DNA of 64,000 bases from Dryocosmus kuriphilus (lineage: Eukaryota; Arthropoda; Insecta; Hymenoptera; Cynipidae): the NCBI GenBank assembly GCA_038277395.1, contig CM076195.1, positions 53,329,551-53,393,550 on the forward strand, written 5' to 3'. Below are positions 1-11,048 of this stretch, one piece after another (the stretch's first letter is position 1; each line of letters starts with the position of its first letter). A program made the position numbers and the translations under genes. The notes below the pieces were generated by a model. That model worked only from the letters and a program-made list of their open reading frames with translations. It was not told the DNA's origin and did no database searches.

Positions 1-523
1 AGCAAATCACGATGTGGTTGAATTAGCTTAAGCAGCCGCTTACAGTGTTGTGTCCGCGTATCAGCTAATTCGCGATAACTCTTGCATATGTATTTTTGTT
101 ATAAACTCTTTAATTATTATATATACTAATTCAAACTAAAACTTTTACACTTTTTCATGTATACTAAATGAAACATTTAACTTTTTATTTGTATAATATT
201 TTTATTATATTATTTTATTCTTCACAGCCACCTCAATAGTAAAATAAAATTTTTACACATATATACAATACAAATTAGAAGTTTTTCGTTGTACATTTTG
301 ATTAAAAGAACACAGTTATGAAAAACCTTTTCCGTTGAGCAGACTAAGAATTTCATTATCATAGTCATCACGTGAAAAAACTGGTTCCCATGACTGATCT
401 CCTTCTTTTGAGATGGATACAACTTCTGATTGTGAGACTTTTGTAAATCCTTACTGTAAATAGAAGACAATATATATACATATATTTCGTGCTTTAACAT
501 TAGCTACACATTCTGCTTGTACT

Positions 524-597
524 CACAAACACACACGCACACACACACACACACGTGCGCGCGCGCATACACAAACGCGGGCGCGCGCCTAAGTTGT
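524..597. repeat. CA/CG dinucleotide microsatellite
   Basis: A run of alternating CA dinucleotides passes into alternating CG and back to CA, with a few interruptions. Alternating purine-pyrimidine tracts of this kind can adopt Z-DNA; that is general knowledge, not something shown here. No gene lies beside it. Confidence 0.9.
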
Positions 598-1440
598 GTT
601 ACTTATTGACGAATTTTGGAAATAATTAAAATATTTTCAAAATGTGTTGACAATAGAAAATAAATTTAACCCCTCGGTCGTTTATTTGTCTGTGGCCACA
701 GTGCAGAGTCATAGGCACCCATTAAGCGTATTTTTGTGAATGTATACAAGTTACACCACATAAGATATAAGGAATTCACCAAGCACGGACTTCACGTAAC
801 GATTCCAATTTTCGTGACCATTGTACGTACTTGTCTTCTAGTACTCACAAGCGATTGAAAGTATCTTATTTTGAGGATATTATTTGAGAACTAGTCGAAC
901 TTACTTCAAGATCTAGTAATCCACGTAGAAGGGGTGTTAATTTCTTTTTCGTGCGACACTGTGCACCATTACTGTAAATAAAAAAACAAATGCATTCTAC
1001 TCATTTGATTTTATTTTGTGATTAAATATATATATTTGCAGAGTGATCCGCCGATGCTCATAAATATTTGAATCTCAAATTCTTTGTTGCATACTGAACA
1101 AAAAATCCTTATAATAAAATGATGTGCGAGCAATAGTTTTTAAACTATTGAGCATTCCAAGGAGCCAATAAGAGGTCGCTCTTTTGGCGCGCCGTCCATG
1201 CTTAGTAATAAGCATCCTGCACGAAATCTAGAGCACACTTCACTTCATGTCAATAACACAAATCTTAACGGTCAGGCCAGAGAAAAGAGTTTTCGAAGCA
1301 ACACGAAGTTCGTGAAACATAACGCAGTCACTCACATAGTGATTCAGCGAATTTAATTGCCTAACAAAGGTATTGGTTTCTAAAAATTGCATTAAAGACA
1401 TTAATGCTAATTAATTCAAAGTTTCTGGTAAAGAAATAAT
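598..1440. other. No gene seen; AT-rich intergenic DNA
   Basis: I see no long reading frame, no recognisable protein motif and no strong repeat in this stretch. It borders a decayed retrotransposon on its right and may contain undetectable remnants of it, such as the missing RNase H and integrase. Confidence 0.4.
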
Positions 1441-2290
1441 TAGTTACTGAAACATTCACAAAAATGTCATATGAAATTACCAGTAGTAATGCACAATTTG
1501 AATAATTCTTCAAAGTCTTTCAATCTGCTTTTTGATAGAAATAATTTAGTGCATGATACGAATATCTTGCTCCACCATCTCATCAAAGTGAAATTTACAC
1601 CGTCTTTTTCAATGATGTGACCTAGATAGGCCACTCCGGTATGGAGGAAATCACATTTGTTCGGTTCTAATTTGAAGTTCGCGTCCCGCAATCGTGAAAG
1701 AGGAAGTCTAATTTTAACATTACGTTCTTCCAACTTCTGCGATTACATAGCGATATCGTCGACATAAATGAACACGTCCGTCCCGTTTATCCCGTTTAAA
1801 ATAGTGTCCATTAGAACCTGGTATGTTCTTAGGGCGTTATTAATGCCCATGGGCATGGTTATATATTAGATATATCCCCGGGAAGACGAGAAAGCGGTCT
1901 TGGCTCTGTCATCGGGATAAGTTTCGACTTGGTGATAACCGCTGGCCAGTTCCAGAACTGGAAAATACAGGGCGTTTCCTAATTTATCCAGAATGTCAGT
2001 TATATTGGGAAGCGGATATGCATATTAAATGACCTTCTTGTTTAGGGATCTATAATCTATTACTACTGGCGATTTATTTTCCCCGGATGCATCCATTTTT
2101 TCTTTGAATTATGCAAAGAGGTGAATTATACCGGGACTTGAAGTCACCGATAATTCCAGCCTGCTTCAGTTTTTGAATTTAATCTAATATGATTTCTGTA
2201 AGCTGCGATCAATGAAGATAAGTACTTTTGATCATGACCTCATCATCAATGGTCTGGATTCTATGTTGAATCAAATGGGTGAGTAATGTG
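1441..2290 (-). pseudogene. Ty3/gypsy reverse transcriptase remnant
   Basis: Read on the - strand in several frames, this region gives a typical Ty3/gypsy reverse transcriptase in the right order. From high to low coordinate there is an IDYRSLNKK block, a PLPNITDILDKLG block, an LELASGYHQV block, a PMGINNAL block, the FIYVDDIAM active-site box (about 1.75-1.78 kb) and LEPNKCDF...YLGHII (about 1.61-1.68 kb). The first catalytic aspartate, normally LDL before the SGYHQ box, is Glu here, and in-frame stops interrupt the domain, so it is non-functional. RNase H and integrase were not found to the left, so the copy looks 3'-truncated. The family assignment is firm; the element boundaries are not. 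Confidence 0.85.
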
Positions 2291-3065
2291 GAGGCTTTCA
2301 ACTACCTTCTCGATCTTGTCAGGCCAGTATTGGTCCGGATTCTCTGAAAAATTGACGGTACACCGATTTCATTTGGTTCCGACGATAATGAGCCAGGAAC
2401 TGTGAAGTAATCAAAGGGAATTGACCGCGGGGGAGGGATGTCTAAGGCCAGATCATTTTCAGTAGAGTTAATAGCCAGTACAGAGCACACTCTGTTTTGA
2501 TTCTTGACGTACAAACCATCATGCAGGTTGATTTGGGGCAGCTAACCCTCAAAAACCTCGGAGTTAAATGTCCTAACAGGTATTACCTGTCTAGGTCTAA
2601 CCCGAATGGTGAGAAACTTGGTGAAGGGCTTGATTTGTGGTTTGAATGTTTGGATAGCTGCCTGCGATTCCTTATCCTTAAAGGGCAGGGAAGAGGCAGA
2701 TCGAAACACCGTCGCTAAAGTTTTATGGTGAAAGATATCTCCGATTGTTCTTGTCGTAAATAAGGTCTTCCCAAGATGTCACCGGTGGAAATTGAAAACC
2801 TGTTACTTACTACATAATATTCAACATGATTTTCGATGATTTAAATGAAAATAGTACCTAACGTTTCCACCGGATGATTGGTAATTCCCGTAATGATTAA
2901 AGAGTCTGCAGACTCAATTTTAGTTTTGAGAGGTATGGCCTGGAGTTTCATCAAATTAACGCCAGATCAGGGATCTACTCGAGATTTGGCCGCAGGTCAT
3001 GGGAAGAAAGGGGTAATGTGGGTAGGAGAAACCTGACATTGGATACGGGGGATATTTGGCCCTTA
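2291..3065 (-). pseudogene. Gypsy protease and protease-RT linker remnant
   Basis: Between the gag-like frames and the RT, the - strand encodes a degraded aspartic protease. The active-site region near 2.96-2.98 kb reads VDP followed by a stop and then SGVNLMKLQAI, where family members have D-T/S-G-A. It is followed by a segment with ITGITNHPVETLGTIF, which has the look of the protease flap and C-terminal part of 17.6/297-like elements. A frame at 2302-2514 continues towards the RT. Stops and frameshifts are present throughout. The order gag, protease, RT fits one Ty3/gypsy polyprotein. Confidence 0.65.
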
Positions 3066-3940
3066 TATTAATTTGCGAAATGATGCATCAGCTGAGCAAG
3101 CGCCAGGTTATGACTGGCTGGCATGGCCTCGCTAGGGCTAGACAAATTTTCATCACCTTTCTCCATTTTTTCTAACTTAGAGTGGGGGCTCGGTTCAGGC
3201 TTCTGTATCTGGCGTAATATACACTGCTTCGTTAGCAACGTCTTGTTCAAAATCTTTGAGTTTTGGCTTCTTGTCGTCAAGATGAGAGAGGTGACTGGAA
3301 CTTTGCTGCATTATCAGGCATTAAAGCATAGATGCCATTACTCTAGATGTATCCACTTGTGTATGTGTAGCTGCATTTATATTGGGTTGAACTATAAATA
3401 CGCTGGAATTTCCGTACGTGCTTTCCGAGCCCGGTGCCTCGTTTGAATCGTCTTGCGGCATTTTGAAAAGTACACGAGAAAAATCTTTGTCTATATTAAA
3501 GGACAGGATTGGCGTTACCCAGTACTAAGAGAATGATTTGAACGGCAGGTTTAAACGATATCAATTTTCTTCTTTTTACCACTCCCTTATAGCATTTTAC
3601 AACAATAATTTAAGTTTTGTGGCCCGTTAATAATCGAATGGCATACCCTGACTACGAATTCTCAATTCAAAAGCTTTATGAACCATACTTTTGTATGTTT
3701 TCCACTTGAACCTTGGATTTAGAATTGCTGAATGAGCAGGATATGTTTTGGAGTAAGTTAACCTTCTCGACCTTTAATACTGTAGGTTTCTTTTTAATTT
3801 GCTTCTGAACCTTTCGTTTTACTACACAAGCGTCACCCCTAGCAAACAGTGAGTTGAATACATGTTGAAACTCTTTATCTTTAAGTAGTTCTCTGAAGTG
3901 CAAATAGGAATCTAGAGGCTTTGGGTCAACAAACACAAAA
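3066..3940 (-). pseudogene. Possible gypsy gag remnant
   Basis: Two short - strand frames (3068-3280 and 3676-3936) lie upstream of the protease in the element's orientation. The first is rich in Ser, Gln and Lys. The second is basic (KRKVQKQIKKK) and begins with an FVDPKPLDSYLHF segment. I recognise no capsid or zinc-knuckle motif, so the gag assignment rests on position alone. The frames are interrupted and could not make a complete Gag. Confidence 0.35.
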
Positions 3941-4094
3941 TTTTTCTGGATTTATTTTTCTATTCTCTCTGGTGTAGAATCAGGGTCGTAGGGTAAGCTT
4001 CTGAATTGAGAGCAACTAGTCGATGGAATATTTCTGTAGTCTTTATGCGTCTTCGCGATTTGTGTTTAGGTCGTAAAAAATAGGAATAGAAACA

Positions 4095-4270
4095 TTTGGA
4101 AGGTCAGAAAGGATAGAGGTGATGCTAAAAAGTCCAGGCAGGGAGAGCTCTGCTACGAGGTACAAGTCCAGAAATAGCCCTGCTACAAAGCTTAGACAGG
4201 AAGGTCAGAAAGGATAGAGGCCCTGCTACTCGTACAAAGCACAAGCCCAGGAATAGCCCTGTTATGAAGA
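4095..4270. repeat. About 102-bp tandem duplication
   Basis: The string GGAAGGTCAGAAAGGATAGAGG occurs at about 4097 and again at about 4199. Both are followed by related text containing CCCTGCTAC and CCAG(A/G)AATAGCCCTG. This is a two-copy direct repeat just upstream of the gypsy gag-like frames and may be untranslated leader of that element (inference). Confidence 0.7.
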
Positions 4271-6125
4271 CACAACTTTTTGTAGCTTTTATTTCTAAGC
4301 GTTAATTTAAAAATTTAAATTTTGTACACAACAATTCAGGAAGGTGTAAAATGATTGGACAGGCAATCGCGAGTGATGAATATTACAAAAATTTGGAGAA
4401 ACCACAAAAATTTTGCGAAATCATAAAAATTTGGAAAAATTCCTAATTAGGGAGAAATGAACAATTCGGGAAAAACATCCCACCACTGACAATACAGCTT
4501 GTGATGAACCAATAAATAAATATTATTTATTTGCGTTTTAAAAGACGTGTGCCTATAGTCCATTAGTTCGGAGGTACATAAACTGACAACTAAATAAACC
4601 TCTAGCTAAGTATTTTTATTTTTCGTGCGAGATTTTACTTTCCTACCCCAGCCTGGAGTTCAATTGCTACGTTTCTGAATTTCCCGAATAGGTTTGTTTG
4701 TTTAATTTAAACTCAAATGATTTATCCAAGCCCAAGTACGCGTTTCTGTTATATTTTATTTTTTTATCACAAAACAAATGGTATATTTATGGTATTAAAT
4801 GAATAATCAATTTTCACTGCACATTAGTATAAACTATAACTACCGTCCCCTTAATCGAAGAACACGAAAGAGGGAGCGGGTGAAAGAGCGAGTTTAATTT
4901 GATCAGTACTTACGTCAACGTCATTGACATGTCACGAGTGTTGCGAGTGCAGTTCCCAATAGACAATAGAAACCACTTACCGATTGAAATGATCCTGCTC
5001 GTAATTCCGGTGAGATCGTAGTATCACGAAGGAAAGAGTTTCAGAAGTTCTGGTGTAGACCGTAGGTTTCAGAAACGATTTGCTGATTCTCGGGCGTTCG
5101 GCGTAGATCATAGGTTTTGAAGACTCTAGATTTTATTTTATGTGTGCCAGTCGAGACTACTTTCGATTAAATTAATCTATTGAAAAGTTTCACCTCGAAA
5201 ACACAATTGATCTAACGTTTGGCACTTTTTCTCCGGGACTCTACACAGACACTCCACGGAATCCCGAACGGACAGATCTCGCCGATGACTGATTTCTATC
5301 ATTCAAGAACCAATTTTCGATTCTCGGCATCAAGTAAAGCGGAGCTACTTTGTAGAATAGTCGGTCGAAAGTCGATGAAGAAACTGCACTATGTTCGTCG
5401 AGTTCGTCAACGATTTCGAGTGGTGAGTGCAACTCGCCGGGAAGGAATTTTTTCTGAGTTTGGAAATTGGTGACTGTAGGAATCGGTGTGCGTGAGAGAA
5501 TTCCTGCACTTGACTTTAAAAGAATTTCATGACTTTAATGTTTGTCGACATTTGGCTTTTTGAAACACGTTCACTGTTTCCATGTAGCTAAGTCCAGAAG
5601 TCTAGATAATTGCTTGAATTAAACTTCTAATAATTCGTTGATTATTATAATTACAATTCTTTCTGAACGTTCCTAAACTTTTGTGATTTGATAGCAACTA
5701 ATATCTCATGGATTTTACCTAAATAATTTTAAGACTTTTATTAACAAGTGTTGTTGTTAGCAAAAAGTTTATCAGATAGCGTACTGATTCCAGAGATTAG
5801 TAGATCACAATGGTCAAGGATGCAAGTTAGCGTGGACAGGGTGGGTTATAAGGAGAACTACTTCTGCCCGGCGATGCACTTAGCGCGTGCCTTCGTTTTC
5901 TGTAACTCTGCCTCTCTTCCTCTCTCTCTAGTTTCTCGCATTCTTATAATGTATACATATACGTAAAAGACAAAACTTGTGGGTTACGGATCTGTGTGTA
6001 ACACGACCACGGTAGAATTTTCAAAAAAACAAATTTTTTTGTTTAAACGCTGCTTTATCATCATAAAGATAAGTTACTTTTCGATTTATAGCGAAGAAAT
6101 TATTTTTGTACCGACTTTGAGCGTA
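4271..6125. other. No gene seen between gypsy remnant and mariner
   Basis: There are no convincing exons. The longest frame (5219-5473, + strand, 84 codons) has no motif I recognise, and an opposite-strand frame overlaps it, so I do not call it a gene. The region 4.85-5.5 kb is less AT-rich than its surroundings and would be the first place to look for a short host exon or UTR. Confidence 0.4.
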
Positions 6126-6798
6126 CGAGGGTGGATCAATATGTACCCGACCCAACCGGCAAGGTAGGTCGCGGCCGTTACAACTCCTGCTGTATTCGAT
6201 AGAGGGAACCGTCAAACGAAAACACGCAAAGGCACAGCTGACTGCGACTTTCTGTTTTGAAGCAAACCCAACTCAAAGTTGAACAAGCCGAGCACCACCG
6301 CGAAAATGAGCGAAATCGAGTATCGTGCTGTCATCAAGTTCTTTTTTTTGAAGCAGAAAACACCGAAGGAGATCAAAGCAGAGCTTGATCTCGTGTACAA
6401 GCAAGCCTCACCTTCCTATACAACGGTGAAATTTTGGGTTTGCGAGTTTAAACGCGGCCGCATGAGCATTTTGGATGAGGCGCGTTCTGGAAGGCCCAAA
6501 ACTGTAATGATTGATGAAACAGTGAACAAAGTGCATGATTTAGTGATGAGTGACCGAAGACTAAAGTTGCGTGAGATTGCGTAGGCTGTTGTGTATCATA
6601 AGGGCGGGTACATGACATTTTGCACGAAGTTTTGGACATGCGAAAATTGACTGCGCAATGGGTGCCGCGCTTGCTGACAAGCGACCAAAAGCGTCTTCGT
6701 GCGGTGACGTCATCCTCGTCTCTTGAGCGGTATTCGAAGAATCCCAAAGACTTTCTTCGCCGATTCATTACTGGGGACGAAACCTGGGTCCATTACTA

Positions 6799-8064
6799 CA
6801 GTCTGTTCTACAAGAAAGAATACGCGTTTTCTCGAAAAGTTTTCAAGATTTTTATCGTTCCTTTTTTGGCCAGACTGTACGTGTTAAGGGCAAGAGCGGA
6901 ACTGCCGACATGGTTCAATCTCATTCGAAGTGTCGGATAGTGAACAAGTTTGCGCAATTAGTGCAGTATACGCTAAACGGTTCGAAGCTGTGTTTTTGTG
7001 CAGCAATGCACACGGACCAAAACTTTCATACTCAGCTGCTGCTAAAGTGCTTAAAAGGTCTAAGTGATTCGTGCAAAAGTGGGTGGAGCGGTATAGGGAC
7101 ACAAAAGCTGTTGACGATCTTCCAGGAAAAGGAGAAACGCGAGCAACGTCTAGCAAGGAGGATAAGGGGATCATCGCACTATTCAAGCGCAACCCCACTC
7201 CACGGCTGCGCGAAGCCAAGGCTAAGCTAGCGGAAAAGGGATTAGACGTTAGTATAAACACCATAAGACGCAGATTAGCTGAGGCAAACATGCAGTACCG
7301 TAGCACGAGGCAAAAACCCCTGCTCTCAGAAGTGCACATGCAAAAACGGCTGTCATGGGCTATGGAAAATAATGATCGCGATTGGTCAAATGTGATTTTT
7401 TCCGACGAAGCATCCTTTTGGGCATGCGTTCCAATAAAACGTGCCTGGTCAGGCAAAGGTGAGCGGTTCCTCCAGCGAACTGTTAAACACCCAGTAAAGA
7501 TCCATGTTTGGGGATGCTTCTCACAGCGCGGTTTTGGCTGTTTAGAGCTGTTCACTGAGAACCTGAACGCGGAAAAAATGGTCAAAATCTACAAGCATGG
7601 TCTTCTGAGGTCTGCAGAAAAGATGTTTGGAGCCAATAATGAGGTTTGGATCCTTCAAGAGGACAACGATCCCAAACATTGCAGTCGCCTCTGCAAGAAC
7701 TGAAAAGCTGAAAATGGCGTCGTCACCTTGGCCTGGGCTTCACAATCTTCTGATGCCAATCCGATTATAAATGTGTGGAGTGATGTTAAGAGAAAACTTG
7801 CAGTACGGCGTGTATTCACCCTCAAGCAGCTCTCTCGACGAATTAGAGAGGTGTGGCGCTCTCTATCTTTAGAATATGCTGAAAAATTAGTCGAGAGCAT
7901 GCTCAGGAGATGCCAGGCCATTATCGAGAATAATGGCGATTGGACCATTTATTAAGGTAAGTGCTCCCTAATTTTTAAAGCTTTTTTTCATGCCAAAAAA
8001 GAAAAATAAAGTTTTCTTTAAAACTTTTCGAGAAAACGCGTATTCTTTCTTGTGGAACAGACTG
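6799..8064 (+). mobile_element. Tc1-like element nested in the mariner
   Basis: The ends are inverted repeats. The left begins CAGTCTGTTCTACAAGAAAG; the right is its inverse with few differences, and the match extends about 48 bp through ACGCGTTTTCTCGAAAAG. TA is present on both sides (6797-6798 and 8065-8066). The element is 1,266 bp. It sits inside a mariner codon so that deleting it and one TA restores the mariner reading exactly. It is therefore younger than the mariner it entered. Confidence 0.95.
7071..7955 (+). pseudogene. Tc1-like transposase pseudogene
   Basis: One frame from 7071 to 7955 encodes most of a Tc1-family transposase: a paired-type helix-turn-helix region, the first catalytic Asp in VIFSDEASF, and the second in LQEDNDPKH. 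An in-frame TGA at 7701-7703 stands where a Trp is usual just after CKN, then the frame continues through DANPIINVWSDVKRKL. In active members the last motif is NPIEN with the catalytic Glu; here it is NPIIN, so the active site is lost. The first 30-50 residues are in another frame upstream (about 6.91-7.07 kb), implying a further frameshift. The helper-dependent element is dead by at least three lesions. Confidence 0.92.
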
Positions 8065-8465
8065 TACACCCCACAAACAAAACGGCAGTCCATGCAATGG
8101 ACTAAACGCGGGGAACCTGCTCCGAAAAAGGCGAAAACCGTTCATTTGGCGGGAAAAGTTATGGCCACTGTTTTTTGGGATAGTGAAGGCATCATTCTCG
8201 TCGATTTCCTGGAGGAGCGAAAAACGATCAACGGCGAGTATTACTGCGGAATTTTGGACCGCCTCGACGCCGCTATTAAGGAGAAGCGCCCAGGAATGAA
8301 GAAGAAAAAGGTGCTCTTTTATCACGACAATACGCCCGTCCACACCTGCGCACGTGTGATTGCAAAATTGCATGATCTGCCCTACGAATTGATCGGCCAT
8401 CCACCGTATTCTCCAGACCTGGCCCCTTGTGACTTTTTCCTGTTCCTAGGCTGAAGGTTCACCTC

Positions 8466-8494
8466 GGGGGGGGGGGGGGGGGGGGGGGGGGGGG
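8466..8494 (+). repeat. 29-base G homopolymer inside mariner
   Basis: A run of 29 G lies in the 3' part of the mariner coding region, where the family has only a short G-rich codon stretch. It may be a real expansion or a base-calling artefact. Confidence 0.9.
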
Positions 8495-8708
8495 AATTTT
8501 CGACGAATGACGAAGTGAAAGTGGCTGTGGAAGCATTTTTTGACGAGCAGGACAAATCATTCTTTTTTTTTGAGGCGGTGAAGGGTTGAAAAAACGGCGG
8601 AAAAAATGTATTGAGTTGCAAGGAGATTTTGTTGAAAAATAAAAAAAATTGAGACATTATGTTGAGTTTTTCTTGCTCAGGTCGGGTACTTATTGATCCA
8701 CCCTCGTA

Positions 8709-9904
8709 TAACGAAGCCTACCTTTGGGCGTTCATGTGCTTTCATAAAACTTTGAATGTGCTTTTCTCAAAACAGCTTTTTTATAATTGGCCTGACAAAT
8801 AACTTCCACAATTTTTATCCGATTAGCTTCAAATTTTAAAATCATCTTTCTAGTTAAATTTCGCAAAAAATTCTGATTGGAAATTTTGATTAATTAAAAA
8901 CTTTCCATTTTATCAGCAGTTTCATACGGAATTTTTTACTGAAAATTCACCTGTTAACTTCAAATGCCTGCCATTTACGAAAAAATCCATATTTTGAAAA
9001 TTCCTTACGCCCTTCTCTAGGTATTGTCAGGTATGGTTTGGTTCTAGATCAAAAATTTTGGATGCCAAACGTTAAGCCTCCGCGGAGCGCCTCAAAAAAA
9101 AATATACAAAAAGCAAATTCTGTAAGAAGAATATTTCTTATTAGCTTGATAGTTCAACTGATTAGATCTGTAATTATTTTTATAAATACATTACTTTTTT
9201 ATAACAAAACGAATGTTCAATAGGCACATGATTTTTACCTGCTACAGTGGCCATACGCTGAAACTCTATGTTTTCCAATCTACTGCACAAATGAGACTGA
9301 ATTCATATTATAAAATAATGCAATAGCACCAAATAGTGGTCTAGCAGAGAATTTTTCGTATTTCAAGAACCTCGAGTTACATCTCGCCTTTTCAGTTAGA
9401 GTCTCGCATTTTCTGTCACTTCAGTATATTTTGGATGTTGTTTCCGAATTCTCTCGTATTTTAACCATTTTAAATGAATACTACATAAAAATAAATATTT
9501 ATTTAATGTTATCCACAGTATTGATTTTACTAATCAATTAGTGTCCAATTATTCGTTTATATATACTCTATGCATGATTTTTACTAATGCTTCTCTAGTA
9601 ATAGCTGCTACCTTAATTAATAATTATTTATTTAAATAATTATTTGTTTACTAATTGCTAAATAATATCAATAAGTAATTAGCTAATAGATGTTTCAATA
9701 TAAATAATAATAAATAATTTATTTATAATTATTATAAACACTCCAATATAAATTATTGTATTCAATTATATTAATTTCCTCATTTTTTATTTACTCTTAT
9801 TGTTATAAAACTTTTTTAATTTACTGTTATTGGTTATTAACTTTGATCATAAGAAAAATATTCGAATGGAAATATATCTTAGATATGACGTTACAAAAAT
9901 GTGC
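8709..9904. other. No gene seen; very AT-rich
   Basis: The stretch 9.48-9.85 kb is close to pure A/T with many ATTTATTAAT-type palindromes. One 61-codon frame at 9038-9223 has no features. I found no protein motif or repeat shared with the rest of the window. Confidence 0.45.
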
Positions 9905-10237
9905 AGCGTTAGCATAATCTCGGCTAAATTTTTAGGGCGCAGTGGACCAGATCCGTTACAGTAGCCCCCCCCCCTCCCCCCTCTCCGAGATTGAATTTTA
10001 GAATAGGAATAAATCTATTCATTTACACTTGCCTTGCACCGTTTTGCACCTCCAAGAACGACGTTTGCACCACAAATGGTTCAAGTTTATTCAAAGAGTT
10101 ATCATGGGGGAGGGTAGGCAGCGTAATTATAACGCCCCTAAAACTAAATGTCACAAATATTATGAAATGATATTGAAGTACTTTTTATGTATTCCATTGC
10201 ACGAGTTATTAAATATTTTGCACCATTAAACTGCATT

Positions 10238-10323
<86 letters not shown>

Positions 10324-11048
10324 TTCAAATTGGAGGGGCTACTGCAAAAATTGGCAACAATTATCACAGCATCAATCTTTTAAATGCCATTGAAACTCAT
10401 TCCACTTGCGCCTTTTTACACCGTTCAACCCAACATTTTCGCCAATAAATTAAGATAGATATAATCTAATGAATGGGTCAGTGAAATGATTGAACTTCCT
10501 ACTTAAGGTTATGTGCGTGTGCTCATCAAATTTAGCAAGAATCAGGAGAAGCATATGCGCTCTTATGCACCACAAAAATTAAAGCACAGTTCTCAAAAGA
10601 AACGAAGACAAAAGATGATAACGCTTTGGAGGGGAGGAGGGGCAGAAGTAACGTATTACAATATGAGATATACGAAACAAAAAATGGTGAGCGTCTCTTT
10701 AACTTCATATGCGCTCTTATGAACCACCATTCTCACAATCCTGATACTGATAACAAGCGACCATCAAAGTGATAACTCTCAAATGAAGTTACCGGCTGTC
10801 TGACGGAAACACTTAAAAAAATCCATTTCACCATAGCCGGACTAAAATAGTTCTTGGCTAAAAGATTGTGAAGGAAACCGATAAAAAAATGAAATAAATA
10901 GGCAAGAGGGCGGGGGGCAGTGCAACATTGCGATATCTAGACCTTCTACTGCAACCATCTCAACTGAATTAGTGGTGCATCGATTGCACTCGTATGCGTC
11001 ACCAAACTCTACCTCTACACTACTCACAGAAATCCGATAGAGGCAGAC
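9905..11048 (-). repeat. Dispersed repeat R2rep, copy A
   Basis: This block is an inverted copy of 24,962-25,990. Shared landmarks in order are a GTTACAG next to a C-rich run (about 9.96 kb), GCACCGTTTTGCACC (about 10.04 kb), GGCAGCGTAATTA (10.12 kb), TCACAAATATTATGAAATGATATT, GCGGTTCAAATT (10.32 kb), TGATAACAAGCGACC (10.75 kb), and finally one inverted unit of the 156-bp satellite (10.92-11.05 kb). No coding capacity is evident. It looks like a non-autonomous element or a piece of one. A TA microsatellite expanded inside it. Confidence 0.85.
10242..10319. repeat. (TA)n microsatellite
   Basis: An uninterrupted AT/TA run of nearly 80 bases inside R2rep copy A. The equivalent place in copy B has only a short TTATA, so the run expanded after the copies separated. 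Confidence 0.95.

Larger units (their letters stand above)
6279..8600 (+). pseudogene. Mariner transposase pseudogene, interrupted
   Basis: The N-terminal part (6279-6584) gives a mariner helix-turn-helix region with EYRAVIKFFFLK and RSGRPKTV. A TAG stop and a frameshift follow at about 6.58-6.62 kb. Reading resumes at 6620 and reaches GDETWVHYY at about 6.8 kb, where the Tc1-like element interrupts. After it the protein continues exactly as expected with TPQTKRQSMQW (about 8.07 kb). The second and third catalytic aspartates are in FYHDNTPVHT and PYSPDLAPCDFF, with 34 residues between them, so the class is DD34D. A second frameshift and a 29-base G run fall after FFLF (8.45-8.49 kb), and the C-terminal part lies in other frames. 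Non-functional. Confidence 0.93.
6126..8706 (+). mobile_element. Mariner (DD34D) element with TIRs, carrying a nested Tc1-like insertion
   Basis: Both ends are visible. The left end begins CGAGGGTGGATCAATATG right after a TA (6124-6125). The right end is its inverse with one difference and stops at 8706, followed by TA (8707-8708), the expected Tc1/mariner target duplication. The inverted match runs about 27 bp. Removing the nested element (6799-8064 plus one TA) leaves about 1.31 kb, the normal mariner length. The transposase inside is broken, so the copy is dead. Confidence 0.95.

Noticed and set aside
5219..5473. 84-codon + frame in a less AT-rich part
   Set aside because: No motif, an overlapping opposite frame, and no splice pattern that makes sense; left as intergenic.
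6884..7585. 233-codon - strand frame
   Set aside because: It is antisense to the Tc1-like transposase, whose motifs are clear on the + strand.
10187..10393. Frames with Ile-Tyr repeats over TA tracts (also near 16.7-16.9 and 61.3-61.8 kb)
   Set aside because: Translation of (TA)n microsatellites; no protein meaning. The 61.3-61.8 kb frame does start in real LINE sequence, which is annotated separately.
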